From: Fimbriimonadaceae bacterium
GTDB lineage: Bacteria; Armatimonadota; Fimbriimonadia; Fimbriimonadales; Fimbriimonadaceae
NCBI GenBank assembly: GCA_019694835.1
Contig: JAIBBE010000040.1
Span: 1-64,000, forward strand
Direction: 5' to 3'
Length of the DNA: 64,000 bases
The notes beneath the pieces were generated by a model. It was not told where the DNA came from, ran no database searches, and was given only the letters and a program-made list of their open reading frames with translations. The position numbers and the translations under genes are program-made. Positions 26,401 through 34,680 of the stretch are shown here, piece after piece. Position 1 is the first letter of the stretch. The number at the start of each line of letters is the position of its first letter.

Positions 26401-26707
26401 CATCGATGCGATACTCGGCAGGAGCACCGAAGTCGGTCAGCATCGCTTCAAAACGAAGGCTGATGGCCGAGCCGACTCGGCCCGTCGTGGGGGCCAGCAG
26501 GCGAGATTCGATCGGTGCGGTCGGCTCACAACTCGGCCCGCTCGTGCGCTTCTTGAAGGCCGCAAGGAGTGCCTGCTCAGCTTGTTTGGAGGTGGGATTA
26601 AAGTCGCCCGTCTCCATTGACGAACTTAAGAAGAGAGGGTGGACCAAGAGTGGCAACACCGCGAACGAGGCACAAACCCCGCTCATTCGGAGCAATTTCT
26701 GTATCAT
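23441..26707 (-). CDS. Secreted dockerin-containing metallopeptidase-like protein
   Basis: This 1088-residue exported protein has a signal peptide (about 1-30) and a propeptide-like N-terminal region. A zinc-peptidase motif HEYGHSMHDG is followed by a probable third ligand in AWTEGFGTYY. Two fibronectin-III-like repeats share a GYWTRVGT motif about 80 residues apart. The C-terminal about 60 residues form a type I dockerin with two Asp-rich calcium loops, each followed by DYAILS. Dockerins bind cohesins or act as anchors; no cohesin is in the window. A good promoter and a structured leader precede it. Confidence 0.86.
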   Translation of the reverse strand: MIQKLLRMSGVCASFAVLPLLVHPLFLSSSMETGDFNPTSKQAEQALLAAFKKRTSGPSCEPTAPIESRLLAPTTGRVGSAISLRFEAMLTDFGAPAEYRIDVPRGVRLVGGKSADSGTMTAKKGYAWDSQISVEGEGAFEVTVQVIAGDDAYRFGQRRSLYITSDGSALSLTTEKPKVKIEPQEGLPAPQVGDEFDLPQPRDVGAPPLPGRFTGRTDPYGVPLDNETNPGIQASVTVNGTWRYRHTDGTLHAGYGSWVEAWDDDTIGADDFLARDTADASGNYSLTFDNADDLFSGTADVYLVFISENTRVQVHNLGGTSGYATATAVIWPDIGSGTFNAPSYFADWGTNGVSDNNERAFQICDDMTTAWQHWNYYSGILFDNRLTYCQWYIGSTDGSYYRTSENRIFLEDSDVSSIDVTMHEYGHSMHDGLFSDVQWPPGTGGAHSFTGHYTTGLAWTEGFGTYYCCTAQGNDWIYNSYDPGNLITFDCDANWDGNGSANGNSDGLSNSPNWGYDTESAVLSFMLDIDDGRNSTTDPYDWSTLGDDEIFNSMRNYTTGGHRPYSVQEFFDGWHSIVDVQNPKINGLMQVHGMTQPINYPALGIYDGTAAYTGTWYYGGYGRGSFDVKNYSSRNYNLNGLYVWLRGPAGQDIGQFGGDGNNTPIASGDIRNIWITADQTGYNPAAPNFVYGNYTITAGHYRSDGAWQLLEPAESGTATQITRNVIEDTDAPDFCTATDDGSCQNSSSQLHVYATAQDYDSSIMGYWTRVGTSQGAGDEQDWVFHAANNQTSFDYTFTGLTMNANTTYYVTVVARNIEGYDTWAYTDGIIAWDATAPGAVTVTDDGVSTSSTTQLHFVATSSEPDGCIAGYWTRVGTAAGLGNEQDWIWHPTGDVDVFDHTLTGLTMNLGTTYYITVVARNMSGLDTFGYSNGIIVGRAISGTVTLADYVGDRTIPSVEFEIRNVGGAVNLDTRTLNLSSTGAYAFYTTVGPGTYDIYCKPSHWLKRRRGSVSISATGAVSVNFACRNGDCDGDNEVGIGDYAILSTAYNSAPGDGNWNIDADLNGDDAVDIADYAILSSQYGNIGDD

Positions 26708-26718
26708 GACGATTTCTC

Positions 26719-26828
26719 CTCAGCGCCCCAACGTCGGGGCTCTTTCAGTATTCGATCCGTTCAAAACTCGGATTCTGATTCGCCAGCATCCTGGCGAGTT
26801 GGTCGGGCCCCGCTCAATGCGGGGACAT
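26719..26828 (-). promoter_or_regulatory. 5' leader with three hairpins
   Basis: Three stems lie in the leader of the dockerin metallopeptidase mRNA: GCCCC-N5-GGGGC near 26719, CGCCAG-CATC-CTGGCG near 26780 and CCCCGC-N5-GCGGGG near 26809. I match them to no known riboswitch. Confidence 0.5.
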
Positions 26829-26844
26829 GCGTTGCCTGTGTTCC

Positions 26845-26873
26845 AGTATAGCCATGAATGAGCAAAATGCCAA
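26845..26873 (-). promoter_or_regulatory. Sigma-70-type promoter of the metallopeptidase gene
   Basis: On the minus strand TTGGCA (26873-26868), a 17-nt spacer and TATACT (26850-26845) form the best sigma-70 promoter in the window. Transcription would start near 26838, giving a leader of about 130 nt. Confidence 0.7.
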
Positions 26874-26905
26874 GCATTTTTTGTAGTAAAGTTTAAGCCA
26901 AGGTA

Positions 26906-28321
26906 TTGAGTGTCTGGCACAAATGCGCGTGGATCGGACTCTGGCTGGGCGGCATCGCTCTGTCGGCAGCTTTGCTGGTTCTGGCATTGCCACCCTCCGG
27001 CTTCGGCTTCCTCGGATGGATTTGTTGGGTTCCCGCGATGGTTGGGTGCCATCGTCGCGGAGTCGCGATTGGGTTTGTCACGGGGATCGGGGTTTGCTTG
27101 ATTGCTGCCGCTTTGGCCGCCACTGGCCTGCCCTACGCAGAGAGACGCGACGAAGGCGATCCCGGATGGATTTACGTCGGCTTCGCGATCTTCGGCTTGG
27201 TGGCGGGATTCCTGCTCGCGGTTATCGCTTCTGCAAAGGGACCGATCAACTGGCAACGTGGCCTGGTATGGGCCGCATGGGCCGTGCTGGCGGAAGCCGC
27301 CTTGCTGATCTACCTTCCCGCCCATCTCGCCCTGACCCAGTGGAATAACGGATTCGCGCTGATCGTCGCCTCGTTGGGTGGCATCTGGATGGTCAGCTTC
27401 CTGGTGTGGGCCGTGAACATCTTCCTGGCGGAGGTGCTTACCGAAAGGCGATACGGTCTTGCTGCAGCCGTTGCTCTACCGTTTCTCGTCTTTCAACCTC
27501 TCTCTACCCTGATCCCGCCGGAAACCGGCCCACTGCCGATCGCCATGATCCAGACGGAAGCGGCTGATGAGCAGGCACTTTCAGCGCTGAACCGCAAGGC
27601 GGGCGAATTGGGTGCCGAACTCGCGGTCTGGCCCGAACTGAGCGGCATGGGACTTGCGCCTGGGGGCAAAACCGACGCCCTCGTCAAACTCGCGACGCAG
27701 CCCGGTCAACCGCCGTTCGTGACGTCCTATCCCGACGCAAGCCGACCGAAGCCGTTCAACACCGCGTCCGTGTTCTCGGTGACGGGCGAGTCTGGGCGCT
27801 ATCGCAAACGAAAGCCGTTCGCCGCGGAGCAGGCGATCCACCAGGCAGGGGATCAGGCGGTCGCGGTCGAGGCTTTAGGCGCGCGGGCTGGCCTCAACAT
27901 ATGCTTCGACACGTGCTTTCCGAACGTCATGCGCGACACGGCCCGGCTTCCGGACGTCAACCTGATCCTGCTAACCACCCTCGATCCGCCGACGCCGCAC
28001 GGGGTTATCCAGGCGATCCATGCTTCTTACACGCCGTTCAGGAGCGCCGAACTCGGCGTTCCCATCATCCGCGCTGAGGCCACCGCGTGGTCGATGGCGA
28101 CAGACCATCGAGGCCTCGTGATCGCCCGTCTGGGCCTCGAAAAGGACAGTATTCTCATCGCGAAGGTCAGCCCGCAGTCGCGCAAGCCAGTCGCCCTTTA
28201 CGTGGGCGATGGGTTTCTTCTCGTGTGTGCCGGGCTGGCGGTGTGGGGGATGATCTCCAGGTTTCGCGTACCTCACCCCCCGACCCCCTCTCCATCGGAA
28301 TGGAGAGGGGGAGCAGGCTAG
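26906..28321 (+). CDS. lnt: Apolipoprotein N-acyltransferase-like protein
   Basis: Lnt adds the third acyl chain to bacterial lipoproteins. The 471-residue protein has about six N-terminal helices, then a nitrilase domain. The expected triad is present: Glu in WPELSG, Lys in YRKRKPF and Cys in NICFDTCFPN. A final helix follows. The TTG start at 26906 has AAGG just upstream. The last about 16 residues (HPPTPSPSEWRGGAG) are translated from an R2 repeat, so the original stop has been lost. The sequence is more divergent than typical Lnt, hence moderate certainty on substrate. Confidence 0.82.
   Translation: MSVWHKCAWIGLWLGGIALSAALLVLALPPSGFGFLGWICWVPAMVGCHRRGVAIGFVTGIGVCLIAAALAATGLPYAERRDEGDPGWIYVGFAIFGLVAGFLLAVIASAKGPINWQRGLVWAAWAVLAEAALLIYLPAHLALTQWNNGFALIVASLGGIWMVSFLVWAVNIFLAEVLTERRYGLAAAVALPFLVFQPLSTLIPPETGPLPIAMIQTEAADEQALSALNRKAGELGAELAVWPELSGMGLAPGGKTDALVKLATQPGQPPFVTSYPDASRPKPFNTASVFSVTGESGRYRKRKPFAAEQAIHQAGDQAVAVEALGARAGLNICFDTCFPNVMRDTARLPDVNLILLTTLDPPTPHGVIQAIHASYTPFRSAELGVPIIRAEATAWSMATDHRGLVIARLGLEKDSILIAKVSPQSRKPVALYVGDGFLLVCAGLAVWGMISRFRVPHPPTPSPSEWRGGAG
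28271..28316. repeat. R2 hairpin repeat forming the 3' end of the lnt-like gene
   Basis: The stem CCCCCTCTCCAT (28284-28295), loop CGGA and stem ATGGAGAGGGGG (28300-28311) are read in frame and supply the C-terminal tail. The TAG stop follows within 8 nt and overlaps the stop of the convergent gene. Confidence 0.85.
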
Positions 28322-30747
28322 CCCCCAGCCGGATCGAATGTCAGCGGAGCGGCCCTGATTTCGGCGATCTTTGCGGGTGCTCCGGTGCCGCGAGCTACGA
28401 AGCGAATGAACCGAGCACGCGTCAATGGCCCACGGTAGGCGACAGAGGAGAAGCCGGGCTCTTTGGGGTCCAGGTCGCGGCGATTGAGCATCGTCCACGC
28501 GCTGTCCCGCTCCTGAGTCCACAGCCGGGCCTCGCTTGCTCGCTGACCAGTGGCATAGACGTAGATATCGAACTTCTCCCATGGCGCCCCGCCACTGGGA
28601 ATCACCATCCGCACCTCGCCCAGCGGCCGATCTCGACCCAGGTCGATTTCAAGCCAGTCATCGTTCTTCAGCTCGAGTTCGGCTACCGTCTCCAGGTTGT
28701 CATCCACCAGCCCCACCAGCTTCGCAGGAAGGCTGTTGGCCGAGTCTGTAACGATCTTGTTCTTGGCCAGGTTCGTCGCCATGTCCATCGGGCTCGATGG
28801 CAAGGCAAACCGCAGGTTCAGCAAGGCGGAACCTCTCGCCGCCTCCTCGATGACCTGCCACGACTTCAGCCAGGTCCACTCCGTCACCCCGTGGGCGCTG
28901 GTCCGAACGAGATAGAGTCCCAAGGACCATGGCGCGTCCGAGCCCCCGAAGGGTCCCCCGTCCTGAGCAGGCAGAGAGGCCACCCCCTGACCATTGGTCT
29001 TGGCCGTGAACGCCTTCGGTCCGACCGCCGATAGAGAGACGGGGAAGAAGTCGAGGGTCATGCCGACCAAGGGCCGCCCGCCAGCATCCATCGCCCGTAT
29101 GAGGATCGATCGGGGATAGAGCGGGGATTCGCTACGCCGCTCTGCACCTATCTTGCCAACCATCTTGTTCAGGTAAGCCACATCCGACGCCGAATAGAGG
29201 TCCGAGGCTGGCATCGGCTGAGCGTCGACCAGGGGATCCACCCATGGCTCGTACTGCATGCTCAGCGTGTTGAAGAAGAGAATCTCGTCACGGGTGTCTC
29301 CACCCTTCATGAGCCCCGGAAACAGGTCGCTCGTGCCACGCGAAACGCTGACTCCATCCACGACGAGGGGCGGTTCGGGGTTGGTTCGGCTACAAATGGC
29401 CGACCAATCCGGCAAGCCGACTGCCCGCGAGAGATCGAAGATTGCCGTGCGAGCATTGAGGCCGTCGGGACGGATGTTCGCCGCCAAAAACGCCCCTGGC
29501 GCAAGCACCTGAGCGCCATCACCAATGGGGCCGGTCGCCTGAACGCGGAACCGATCGATGACCCCTTCAGGCGCAAACGAGAACCGACTTTGCGGCAAAA
29601 CGGCCTCATTCCAGGTTCGGAAGATGCTCTGCAAGGTGTCGGCACTGCTGCCGAAGCCCCGTGATTTGCCTGTCGCCCCAAAACTCTCCGCCAAGTGCAC
29701 ATCGACGGGCATCGCCTGCGCCCACGTCGTGAGTCCATCATTGCGCGGATTGATGTCCTTACCGCCGGTGTCCAATACCAAAGTGAGGGGCGTCGTACGG
29801 GGGTCGGCGGCCGTCCGCCACGAGGTCTTGACCTGCACGGTGGTTGATTCACCTGGCGCGAGTGGCTTGGTCACCATCTCCTCGTTCAGCCTTCGCTCTT
29901 TGAATGACCATTGAGCCGTAAACCCGGGGCAGGGCTGGGTTCCTTGGTTCACGATAGTCGCCGTCCATGTCACGTCCTGGCCGTTCGAGGGCCAGGTGCC
30001 GCCGGTGTGATTCCACGCGATCTGAGTGACGCTGAGATCGAACCCAGCCGCTGGCGGCACGTCTTCCAGTTCGAGGTCCAGCCTGGGTCGCCCCACGGTA
30101 TTGTCGCTGCTCGTGAGGTCGAGGCTGCTATCGAATCGAATCGCGAAGCCATAGTTCTCGGTGGGGTGGCTGACCATCTGGTTCACGGTGTCTCTAAGCC
30201 CAGAAATCGCGATCCAGTCGCCTTCAACCGACATGGCCGCGCCAGAAATCGGGGCAGCGTCACCGTTGCCCGAAGCACCCGCGCTTTGCCAGCCGATGCC
30301 GCCCTCGCCCGCGCGTCGCATCTTCCATGTCGCGGCCCACGTCGGCCCGACGTCTTTTTTGGGCTTCGCCTTGGGGTCGACCGGCGGCTTGATCTTGAAT
30401 CCACGCCGATCGGGGCCTTCACCCCACGGGACGAGCACCCGAGAGATGTCGCGCAGAGCCGGCGTCTTACCGATCTCGATGCGAAGCATGAGACGAGCGC
30501 TCTTCACGCGCTTACCTTGGGGCACGAGGCGGTCCAGGTCGCCAAAGCGAATGAGGGCGGTTTTGCCCAGCCCAACCGACAGTAGGGCATCGCGTCCGTA
30601 GTTCACGTCAGGCGTTTGGCTGTCGAGGAAGGTGTCTTCGACCGCCCATGCTCGGAAGGCATCGTCTCCCACCCCGCCGCGCGAAATCGCGATAACATTG
30701 TCTGAGTTCGAGAACGCGGCAAAGGCGAGTGCGAGAATCATGGGCAT
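28318..30747 (-). CDS. Large secreted DNRLRE / CARDB / discoidin-type protein
   Basis: The exported protein of about 809 residues is probably a surface or polymer-binding factor. From ATG 30747 it has a signal peptide (PMILALAFAAFSNSDNVIA) and a DNRLRE-like domain (DTFLDSQTPDVNYG, ALIRFGDL). A CARDB-like Ig domain follows (LSVTQIAWNHTGG, VTWTATIVNQGTQPCPGF). A long unrecognised middle part leads to a C-terminal F5/8-type C (discoidin) carbohydrate-binding domain (WLEIDLGRDRPLGEVRMVIPSG). No catalytic motif is recognised. An upstream start would remove the signal peptide from the N-terminus. Confidence 0.8.
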   Translation of the reverse strand: MPMILALAFAAFSNSDNVIAISRGGVGDDAFRAWAVEDTFLDSQTPDVNYGRDALLSVGLGKTALIRFGDLDRLVPQGKRVKSARLMLRIEIGKTPALRDISRVLVPWGEGPDRRGFKIKPPVDPKAKPKKDVGPTWAATWKMRRAGEGGIGWQSAGASGNGDAAPISGAAMSVEGDWIAISGLRDTVNQMVSHPTENYGFAIRFDSSLDLTSSDNTVGRPRLDLELEDVPPAAGFDLSVTQIAWNHTGGTWPSNGQDVTWTATIVNQGTQPCPGFTAQWSFKERRLNEEMVTKPLAPGESTTVQVKTSWRTAADPRTTPLTLVLDTGGKDINPRNDGLTTWAQAMPVDVHLAESFGATGKSRGFGSSADTLQSIFRTWNEAVLPQSRFSFAPEGVIDRFRVQATGPIGDGAQVLAPGAFLAANIRPDGLNARTAIFDLSRAVGLPDWSAICSRTNPEPPLVVDGVSVSRGTSDLFPGLMKGGDTRDEILFFNTLSMQYEPWVDPLVDAQPMPASDLYSASDVAYLNKMVGKIGAERRSESPLYPRSILIRAMDAGGRPLVGMTLDFFPVSLSAVGPKAFTAKTNGQGVASLPAQDGGPFGGSDAPWSLGLYLVRTSAHGVTEWTWLKSWQVIEEAARGSALLNLRFALPSSPMDMATNLAKNKIVTDSANSLPAKLVGLVDDNLETVAELELKNDDWLEIDLGRDRPLGEVRMVIPSGGAPWEKFDIYVYATGQRASEARLWTQERDSAWTMLNRRDLDPKEPGFSSVAYRGPLTRARFIRFVARGTGAPAKIAEIRAAPLTFDPAGG

Positions 30748-30820
30748 CAGTTTACTGGGGACGCCCAGCCCGTGGTGTCGTTTCGATTTGGTCCAAATCG
30801 CTTTCCGTCGGGGCGATGCC

Positions 30821-31774
30821 TTAAGTCCCGATGAAGCCGACCTTGAATCCACTCAGCGCCAACAGCGCGAGCCCGAGGAACGCGAACACGACGAGGATCA
30901 TGTGGAGGTCGCCGAACACGAGGTTCTCGGGTTCACCTCCTTCCTCCCGGCCGAAGACGAGGAACAGGTACCGCATCACTCCGTAGAGGACGACCGGCAC
31001 CGTCAAGACCAACGCGGGATAGTGCTTGGCGGTATCGCTCTCGATCGCGTAGACGCCGTAAGACAGTGCCGCTCCAGCCGAGGCGAAGATCACGAGGGCA
31101 TCGAGGGCACTTCGTGTGTATCCGAGCAGCGAGGGACGGGACTGACCGCGTTCATCGCCTTGGGAAATGAACTCGTGCCGACGCTTGGCGAATCCGAGCA
31201 TGAGGGCAAGCAGGCCGGTGCACAGGAGCAGCCAGCCCGAAATGCCGACGCCAATCGCGACCGCCCCCAAGGCCGCTCGCAAGACGAAACCGGTGGCGAC
31301 AATAAAGATGTCGAGAATTGGGACGGCCTTGAGGCCGAACGTGTAGCCAAGCTGTATCAGCAGGTAGACGCCGACTCCGAACGCGAACGAAAAATCGGTG
31401 ACGACGGGTCGGACCTCACCCCCTAGCCCCCTCTCCATCGGAATGGATAGGGGGGACACTCCAACCGCTACGCTCAGGCCAATGGCAAGGACCAGGCAAA
31501 TCAACCCGACCAACACGCCGACCCGAGGCGAAAGTGCGCCGCTCGCGATGGGGCGGAGTTTTTTGCGCGGATGATTCCGATCTCGCTCAGCATCGATAAC
31601 GTCGTTCAGCGCGTAAACCGCCGAACTGGCGAAGCACATCGCCGCGAATGCCAAAGCGCTTAAGACGAGGAGCCTGGAGTCGGCGTAGCTCTTGGTGAAG
31701 ATCAGCGCAGCGAAGATCAGCAGGTTCTTGGTCCACTGCTTGGGCCGCATCAACTGAACTACCGCGAGGCTCAC
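30821..31774 (-). CDS. UbiA-family prenyltransferase (decaprenyl-phosphate phosphoribosyltransferase type)
   Basis: This integral membrane prenyltransferase has the Asp-rich motif NDVIDAERD, then HPRKKLRPIASG, and the second motif region LGYTFGLKAVPILDIFIVA. RPKQWTKNLLIFAAL at the N-terminus is typical of the subgroup that makes decaprenyl-phosphoryl-phosphoribose. GTG 31774 is chosen: CATAAT lies 6 nt upstream. The longer frame would read through R5 sequence. Residues about 107-121 come from an R2 repeat inserted in frame into a loop between helices. The precise acceptor is inferred. Confidence 0.85.
   Translation of the reverse strand: MSLAVVQLMRPKQWTKNLLIFAALIFTKSYADSRLLVLSALAFAAMCFASSAVYALNDVIDAERDRNHPRKKLRPIASGALSPRVGVLVGLICLVLAIGLSVAVGVSPLSIPMERGLGGEVRPVVTDFSFAFGVGVYLLIQLGYTFGLKAVPILDIFIVATGFVLRAALGAVAIGVGISGWLLLCTGLLALMLGFAKRRHEFISQGDERGQSRPSLLGYTRSALDALVIFASAGAALSYGVYAIESDTAKHYPALVLTVPVVLYGVMRYLFLVFGREEGGEPENLVFGDLHMILVVFAFLGLALLALSGFKVGFIGT
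31414..31455. repeat. R2 repeat inside the UbiA-type gene
   Basis: CCTCACCCCCTAGCCCCCTC and the following CATCGGAATGGATAGGGGG match intergenic R2 copies, with one stem mismatch. In the host frame it encodes VSPLSIPMERGLGGEVRP, a polar insert between two hydrophobic helices. Confidence 0.85.
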
Positions 31775-31780
31775 GGCTGG

Positions 31781-31786
31781 ATTATG
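31781..31786 (-). promoter_or_regulatory. Probable -10 element of a leaderless UbiA-type transcript
   Basis: CATAAT on the minus strand ends 6 nt before the GTG at 31774, with no Shine-Dalgarno between. Confidence 0.45.
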
Positions 31787-31865
31787 GGCGGTTGACACTT
31801 CCGAACGAACGCCGGTAGGATGCCTGAGCCGCTGGAGTTTCGAGAACTCTCGGGGCGGGCAGCTT

Positions 31866-31892
31866 GCATCCATCCGTGGGGAGGATGGATGC
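31866..31892. repeat. R5 hairpin repeat
   Basis: GCATCCATCC and GGATGGATGC form a perfect 10-bp stem around GTGGGGA. It lies between the divergent UbiA-type and topA genes. R5 copies at 47481 and 47538 carry a paired A:T to C:G change at stem position 3. Confidence 0.8.
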
Positions 31893-31924
31893 ATAGGTGC
31901 CCTCGCTGCCATCCCACTACTAAA

Positions 31925-34564
31925 ATGCCAAAGCTCGTCATCGTCGAATCACCTGCCAAAGCTAAAACCATCAGCCGTTTTCTCGGTGCTGATTACGATG
32001 TTCAGGCCAGCTATGGACACGTCCGCGACCTTCCGGAGAAGGCCGATGACATTCCAGCAGAGTTCAAGAAGCTGAAGTGGGCCAAACTCGGCGTCAACGT
32101 CGAGCATGGATTCGAGCCTCTTTACGTCGTACCGAGCGACAAGAAGCGCCATGTCGACGCTCTGAAGAAGGCATCCAAAGGCGTCGACGAACTGCTGCTC
32201 GCAACGGATGAAGACCGCGAGGGCGAGAGCATCTCGTGGCATGTCCTGCAGCTTCTCAAACCCTCGAAGAGCACCAAAGTTCGGCGCATCGTCTTCCACG
32301 AGATCACGCCGGAAGCGATTCGCGAGGCGCTGCAGAATCCGCGCGACCTCGATCAGGATCTCGTAAAAGCCCAGGAAACGCGCCGCATCCTGGACCGGCT
32401 TTATGGCTACACGCTGTCGCCGCTGCTGTGGAAGAAGGTTGCGCCGCGACTCAGTGCCGGTCGAGTTCAAAGTGTCGCGGTTCGCCTCATTGTCCAGCGC
32501 GAACGTGAGCGCATCGCTTTCCGCGAGGCCGAGTATTGGGACCTCGAGGCGCTGCTGGCGTCCAAAGAGGGTGAATTCAAGGCCAGGCTCACCAAGATCG
32601 CCGACGGCAAGATCGCCACCGGTAAGAGTTTCGACCCGACAACGGGCGAGCTGCGCGAGAAGGCGGTTCAACTATCGAGGGCCGATGCCGTCTCGCTGGC
32701 CGAGAAGACCAAAGAGGCCAAGCCATGGACGGTCGTCAAGGTCGAGACATCGCCCGGAAAGGAGTCGCAACCACCGCCCTTCATGACCTCCACGCTGCAG
32801 CAGGAGGCCAATCGCAAGCTGCGCTTCGGTTCCCGACGCACGATGCAGGTTGCCCAGGGCCTCTACGAGGGTGTTGACCTCGACGGAGAGCGCGTCGGTC
32901 TCATCACCTACATGCGCACCGACAGCTTGAACCTCGCCGAGCGGGCGATCGAGCAGGCACGCCAGGTCATTCGCGACCTCTATGGGCCGGAGTACGTGCC
33001 TGAAAAGCCCAATCGCTACAAGACCAAAGCCAAGGGAGCCCAGGAGGCTCACGAGGCGATTCGTCCTACCGATCTGACTCGCCGCCCGCAAGACGTCGCG
33101 CGCTATCTGGACAAAGACCAACTCGCGCTTTACGAACTGATCTGGAAGCGCACGATCGCCTGTCAGATGCCGCCGGCTCGAGTCTCACGGACCTCCGTGG
33201 AGGTCGATGTCACCGTGGAAGGTCGAGCCCTAAAGTTCGGCGCCTCTGGCAAGCAAATCGTCTTCCCTGGATTCCTGCGTGCCTATGTCGAGGGTTCAGA
33301 CGATCCAGAGGCCGAGCTCGAGGGCAAAGAGTCGATCTTGCCTCCGCTCAAAGAGGGCCAAACGGTGGATCTCAAGGACCTGGAAGCCCAAGAGCACCAC
33401 ACCAAGCCTCCGGCACGATACACCGAGGCAAGCCTCGTCAAAAAACTCGAAGAAGAGGGCGTGGGCCGGCCCAGCACGTACGCATCGATCATCGGGACGA
33501 TTCAAGATCGCGGCTATGTCTTCAAGCGCGGCAACGAGTTGGTCCCCACGTTTACGGCCTTTGCCGTTACTGGACTGCTCGAAAACCACTTCGAGGAGCT
33601 TGTCGATATCGCGTTCACCGCCCGTATGGAGGAAGAACTGGACGACATCGCCGATGGCAAACTCAACTGGGTGGACCATCTCCACAAGTTCTTCCTGGGT
33701 GAGCCCAACCACGCCGGGCTCGAGAAGCAAGTCGAGACCGAAGGCCCGGGCATCCCCTTTCCCAACATCGAGATCGGCGAAGCGGATGGGGAGAAGGTGG
33801 TGGTCCGCGTCGGACGCTACGGGCCCTACGTTCAACGCGGAGAAGGTGGCAAAGAGAATGTAGCTTCGATCCCCGACGATCTTGCCCCTGCCGAACTGAC
33901 TTTGGAAGCGGCACTGGAACTCATCAACCGCAAGTCTGCGGGCCCCCAGTCCGTTGGAATCGATCGGGCCAGCGGCCGACCCGTGTACTTCAAGAAAGGC
34001 CGGTTCGGAAACTACTTGGAGGTCGGCCAGACCGAAGAGGAAGCGGCGGCGGAAATCAAGCCAAAGCGGGTCACGCTGCCGACGGGAATTGACGGCAGCC
34101 AACTCAACGACGAAGACATGCAAGCGCTCCTGAGCCTGCCCAAAGTGCTCGGGCAGAGAAACGGCGAGGACGTGACGGTCTCGATCGGCCAGTACGGAAC
34201 CTACGTAAAGTGCGGTGCTGAGACGCGCAATGTCGAGAATTGGAGAGAAGCGGTCAGCCTGGCACTGGCCGACGCGAACCATCTCTTGGATCAGCCCAAG
34301 GTCCGTCGCGGCCGAGCCGCCTCGGCTGTTCCGGCGGCCAGCGTCGAAGCGATCAAGGAATTCGGAAAGCTGGACGGCGCTGCTGGCCCGGTCAAGGTCA
34401 TGCCAGGTCGCTATGGACCTTACGTGACCGATGGCAAGACCAACGCAACGATCCCGAAGAATATCGAGCCGGACGCTCTCAGCGCCGACCAAGCCGTCGA
34501 TCTGCTCAAGGCCCGCGCGGCAGCCGGGCCGACGAAAAAGCGCCGGTTCACTCGGAAGAAATAG
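31925..34564 (+). CDS. topA: DNA topoisomerase I (type IA)
   Basis: TopA relaxes negative supercoils. The 879-residue protein starts MPKLVIVESPAKAKT (Toprim), with the acidic DEDREGE motif. The nucleophile Tyr329 lies in LITYMRTDSLN, and ARYTEASLVKKLEEEGVGRPSTYA is the family signature. The C-terminal third lacks zinc fingers. It has several topo_C-type repeats with YGPYV motifs instead. An upstream frame through the R5 repeat is not part of the gene. Confidence 0.96.
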   Translation: MPKLVIVESPAKAKTISRFLGADYDVQASYGHVRDLPEKADDIPAEFKKLKWAKLGVNVEHGFEPLYVVPSDKKRHVDALKKASKGVDELLLATDEDREGESISWHVLQLLKPSKSTKVRRIVFHEITPEAIREALQNPRDLDQDLVKAQETRRILDRLYGYTLSPLLWKKVAPRLSAGRVQSVAVRLIVQRERERIAFREAEYWDLEALLASKEGEFKARLTKIADGKIATGKSFDPTTGELREKAVQLSRADAVSLAEKTKEAKPWTVVKVETSPGKESQPPPFMTSTLQQEANRKLRFGSRRTMQVAQGLYEGVDLDGERVGLITYMRTDSLNLAERAIEQARQVIRDLYGPEYVPEKPNRYKTKAKGAQEAHEAIRPTDLTRRPQDVARYLDKDQLALYELIWKRTIACQMPPARVSRTSVEVDVTVEGRALKFGASGKQIVFPGFLRAYVEGSDDPEAELEGKESILPPLKEGQTVDLKDLEAQEHHTKPPARYTEASLVKKLEEEGVGRPSTYASIIGTIQDRGYVFKRGNELVPTFTAFAVTGLLENHFEELVDIAFTARMEEELDDIADGKLNWVDHLHKFFLGEPNHAGLEKQVETEGPGIPFPNIEIGEADGEKVVVRVGRYGPYVQRGEGGKENVASIPDDLAPAELTLEAALELINRKSAGPQSVGIDRASGRPVYFKKGRFGNYLEVGQTEEEAAAEIKPKRVTLPTGIDGSQLNDEDMQALLSLPKVLGQRNGEDVTVSIGQYGTYVKCGAETRNVENWREAVSLALADANHLLDQPKVRRGRAASAVPAASVEAIKEFGKLDGAAGPVKVMPGRYGPYVTDGKTNATIPKNIEPDALSADQAVDLLKARAAAGPTKKRRFTRKK

Positions 34565-34589
34565 CCTCAAACCTGCGCCGATGTAACCT

Positions 34590-34608
34590 TGGGTGGCATG
34601 GGACGACA
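34590..34608. repeat. R6 direct repeat, left copy
   Basis: TGGGTGGCATGGGACGACA is repeated exactly at 35699-35717 in the same orientation. The two copies bracket the Gfo/Idh oxidoreductase gene. Confidence 0.75.
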
Positions 34609-34668
34609 GGCTCTCACTACTTCCGCCAAGGGCGTAAGTCAACGGGGCGAGGAAGGCACCACACTTCG

Positions 34669-34674
34669 CATAAT
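34669..34674 (+). promoter_or_regulatory. Probable -10 element of a leaderless oxidoreductase transcript
   Basis: CATAAT is followed by exactly 6 nt and then the GTG start at 34681. No Shine-Dalgarno is visible. Confidence 0.5.
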
Positions 34675-34680
34675 CGAACC

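Noticed and set aside
23441..26707. Cellulosome scaffold locus
   Set aside because: A dockerin is present but no cohesin or scaffoldin gene is in the window, so a cellulosome cannot be inferred.
31820..31924. N-terminal extension of TopA
   Set aside because: It reads through an R5 hairpin, and the Toprim domain starts exactly at the ATG at 31925.
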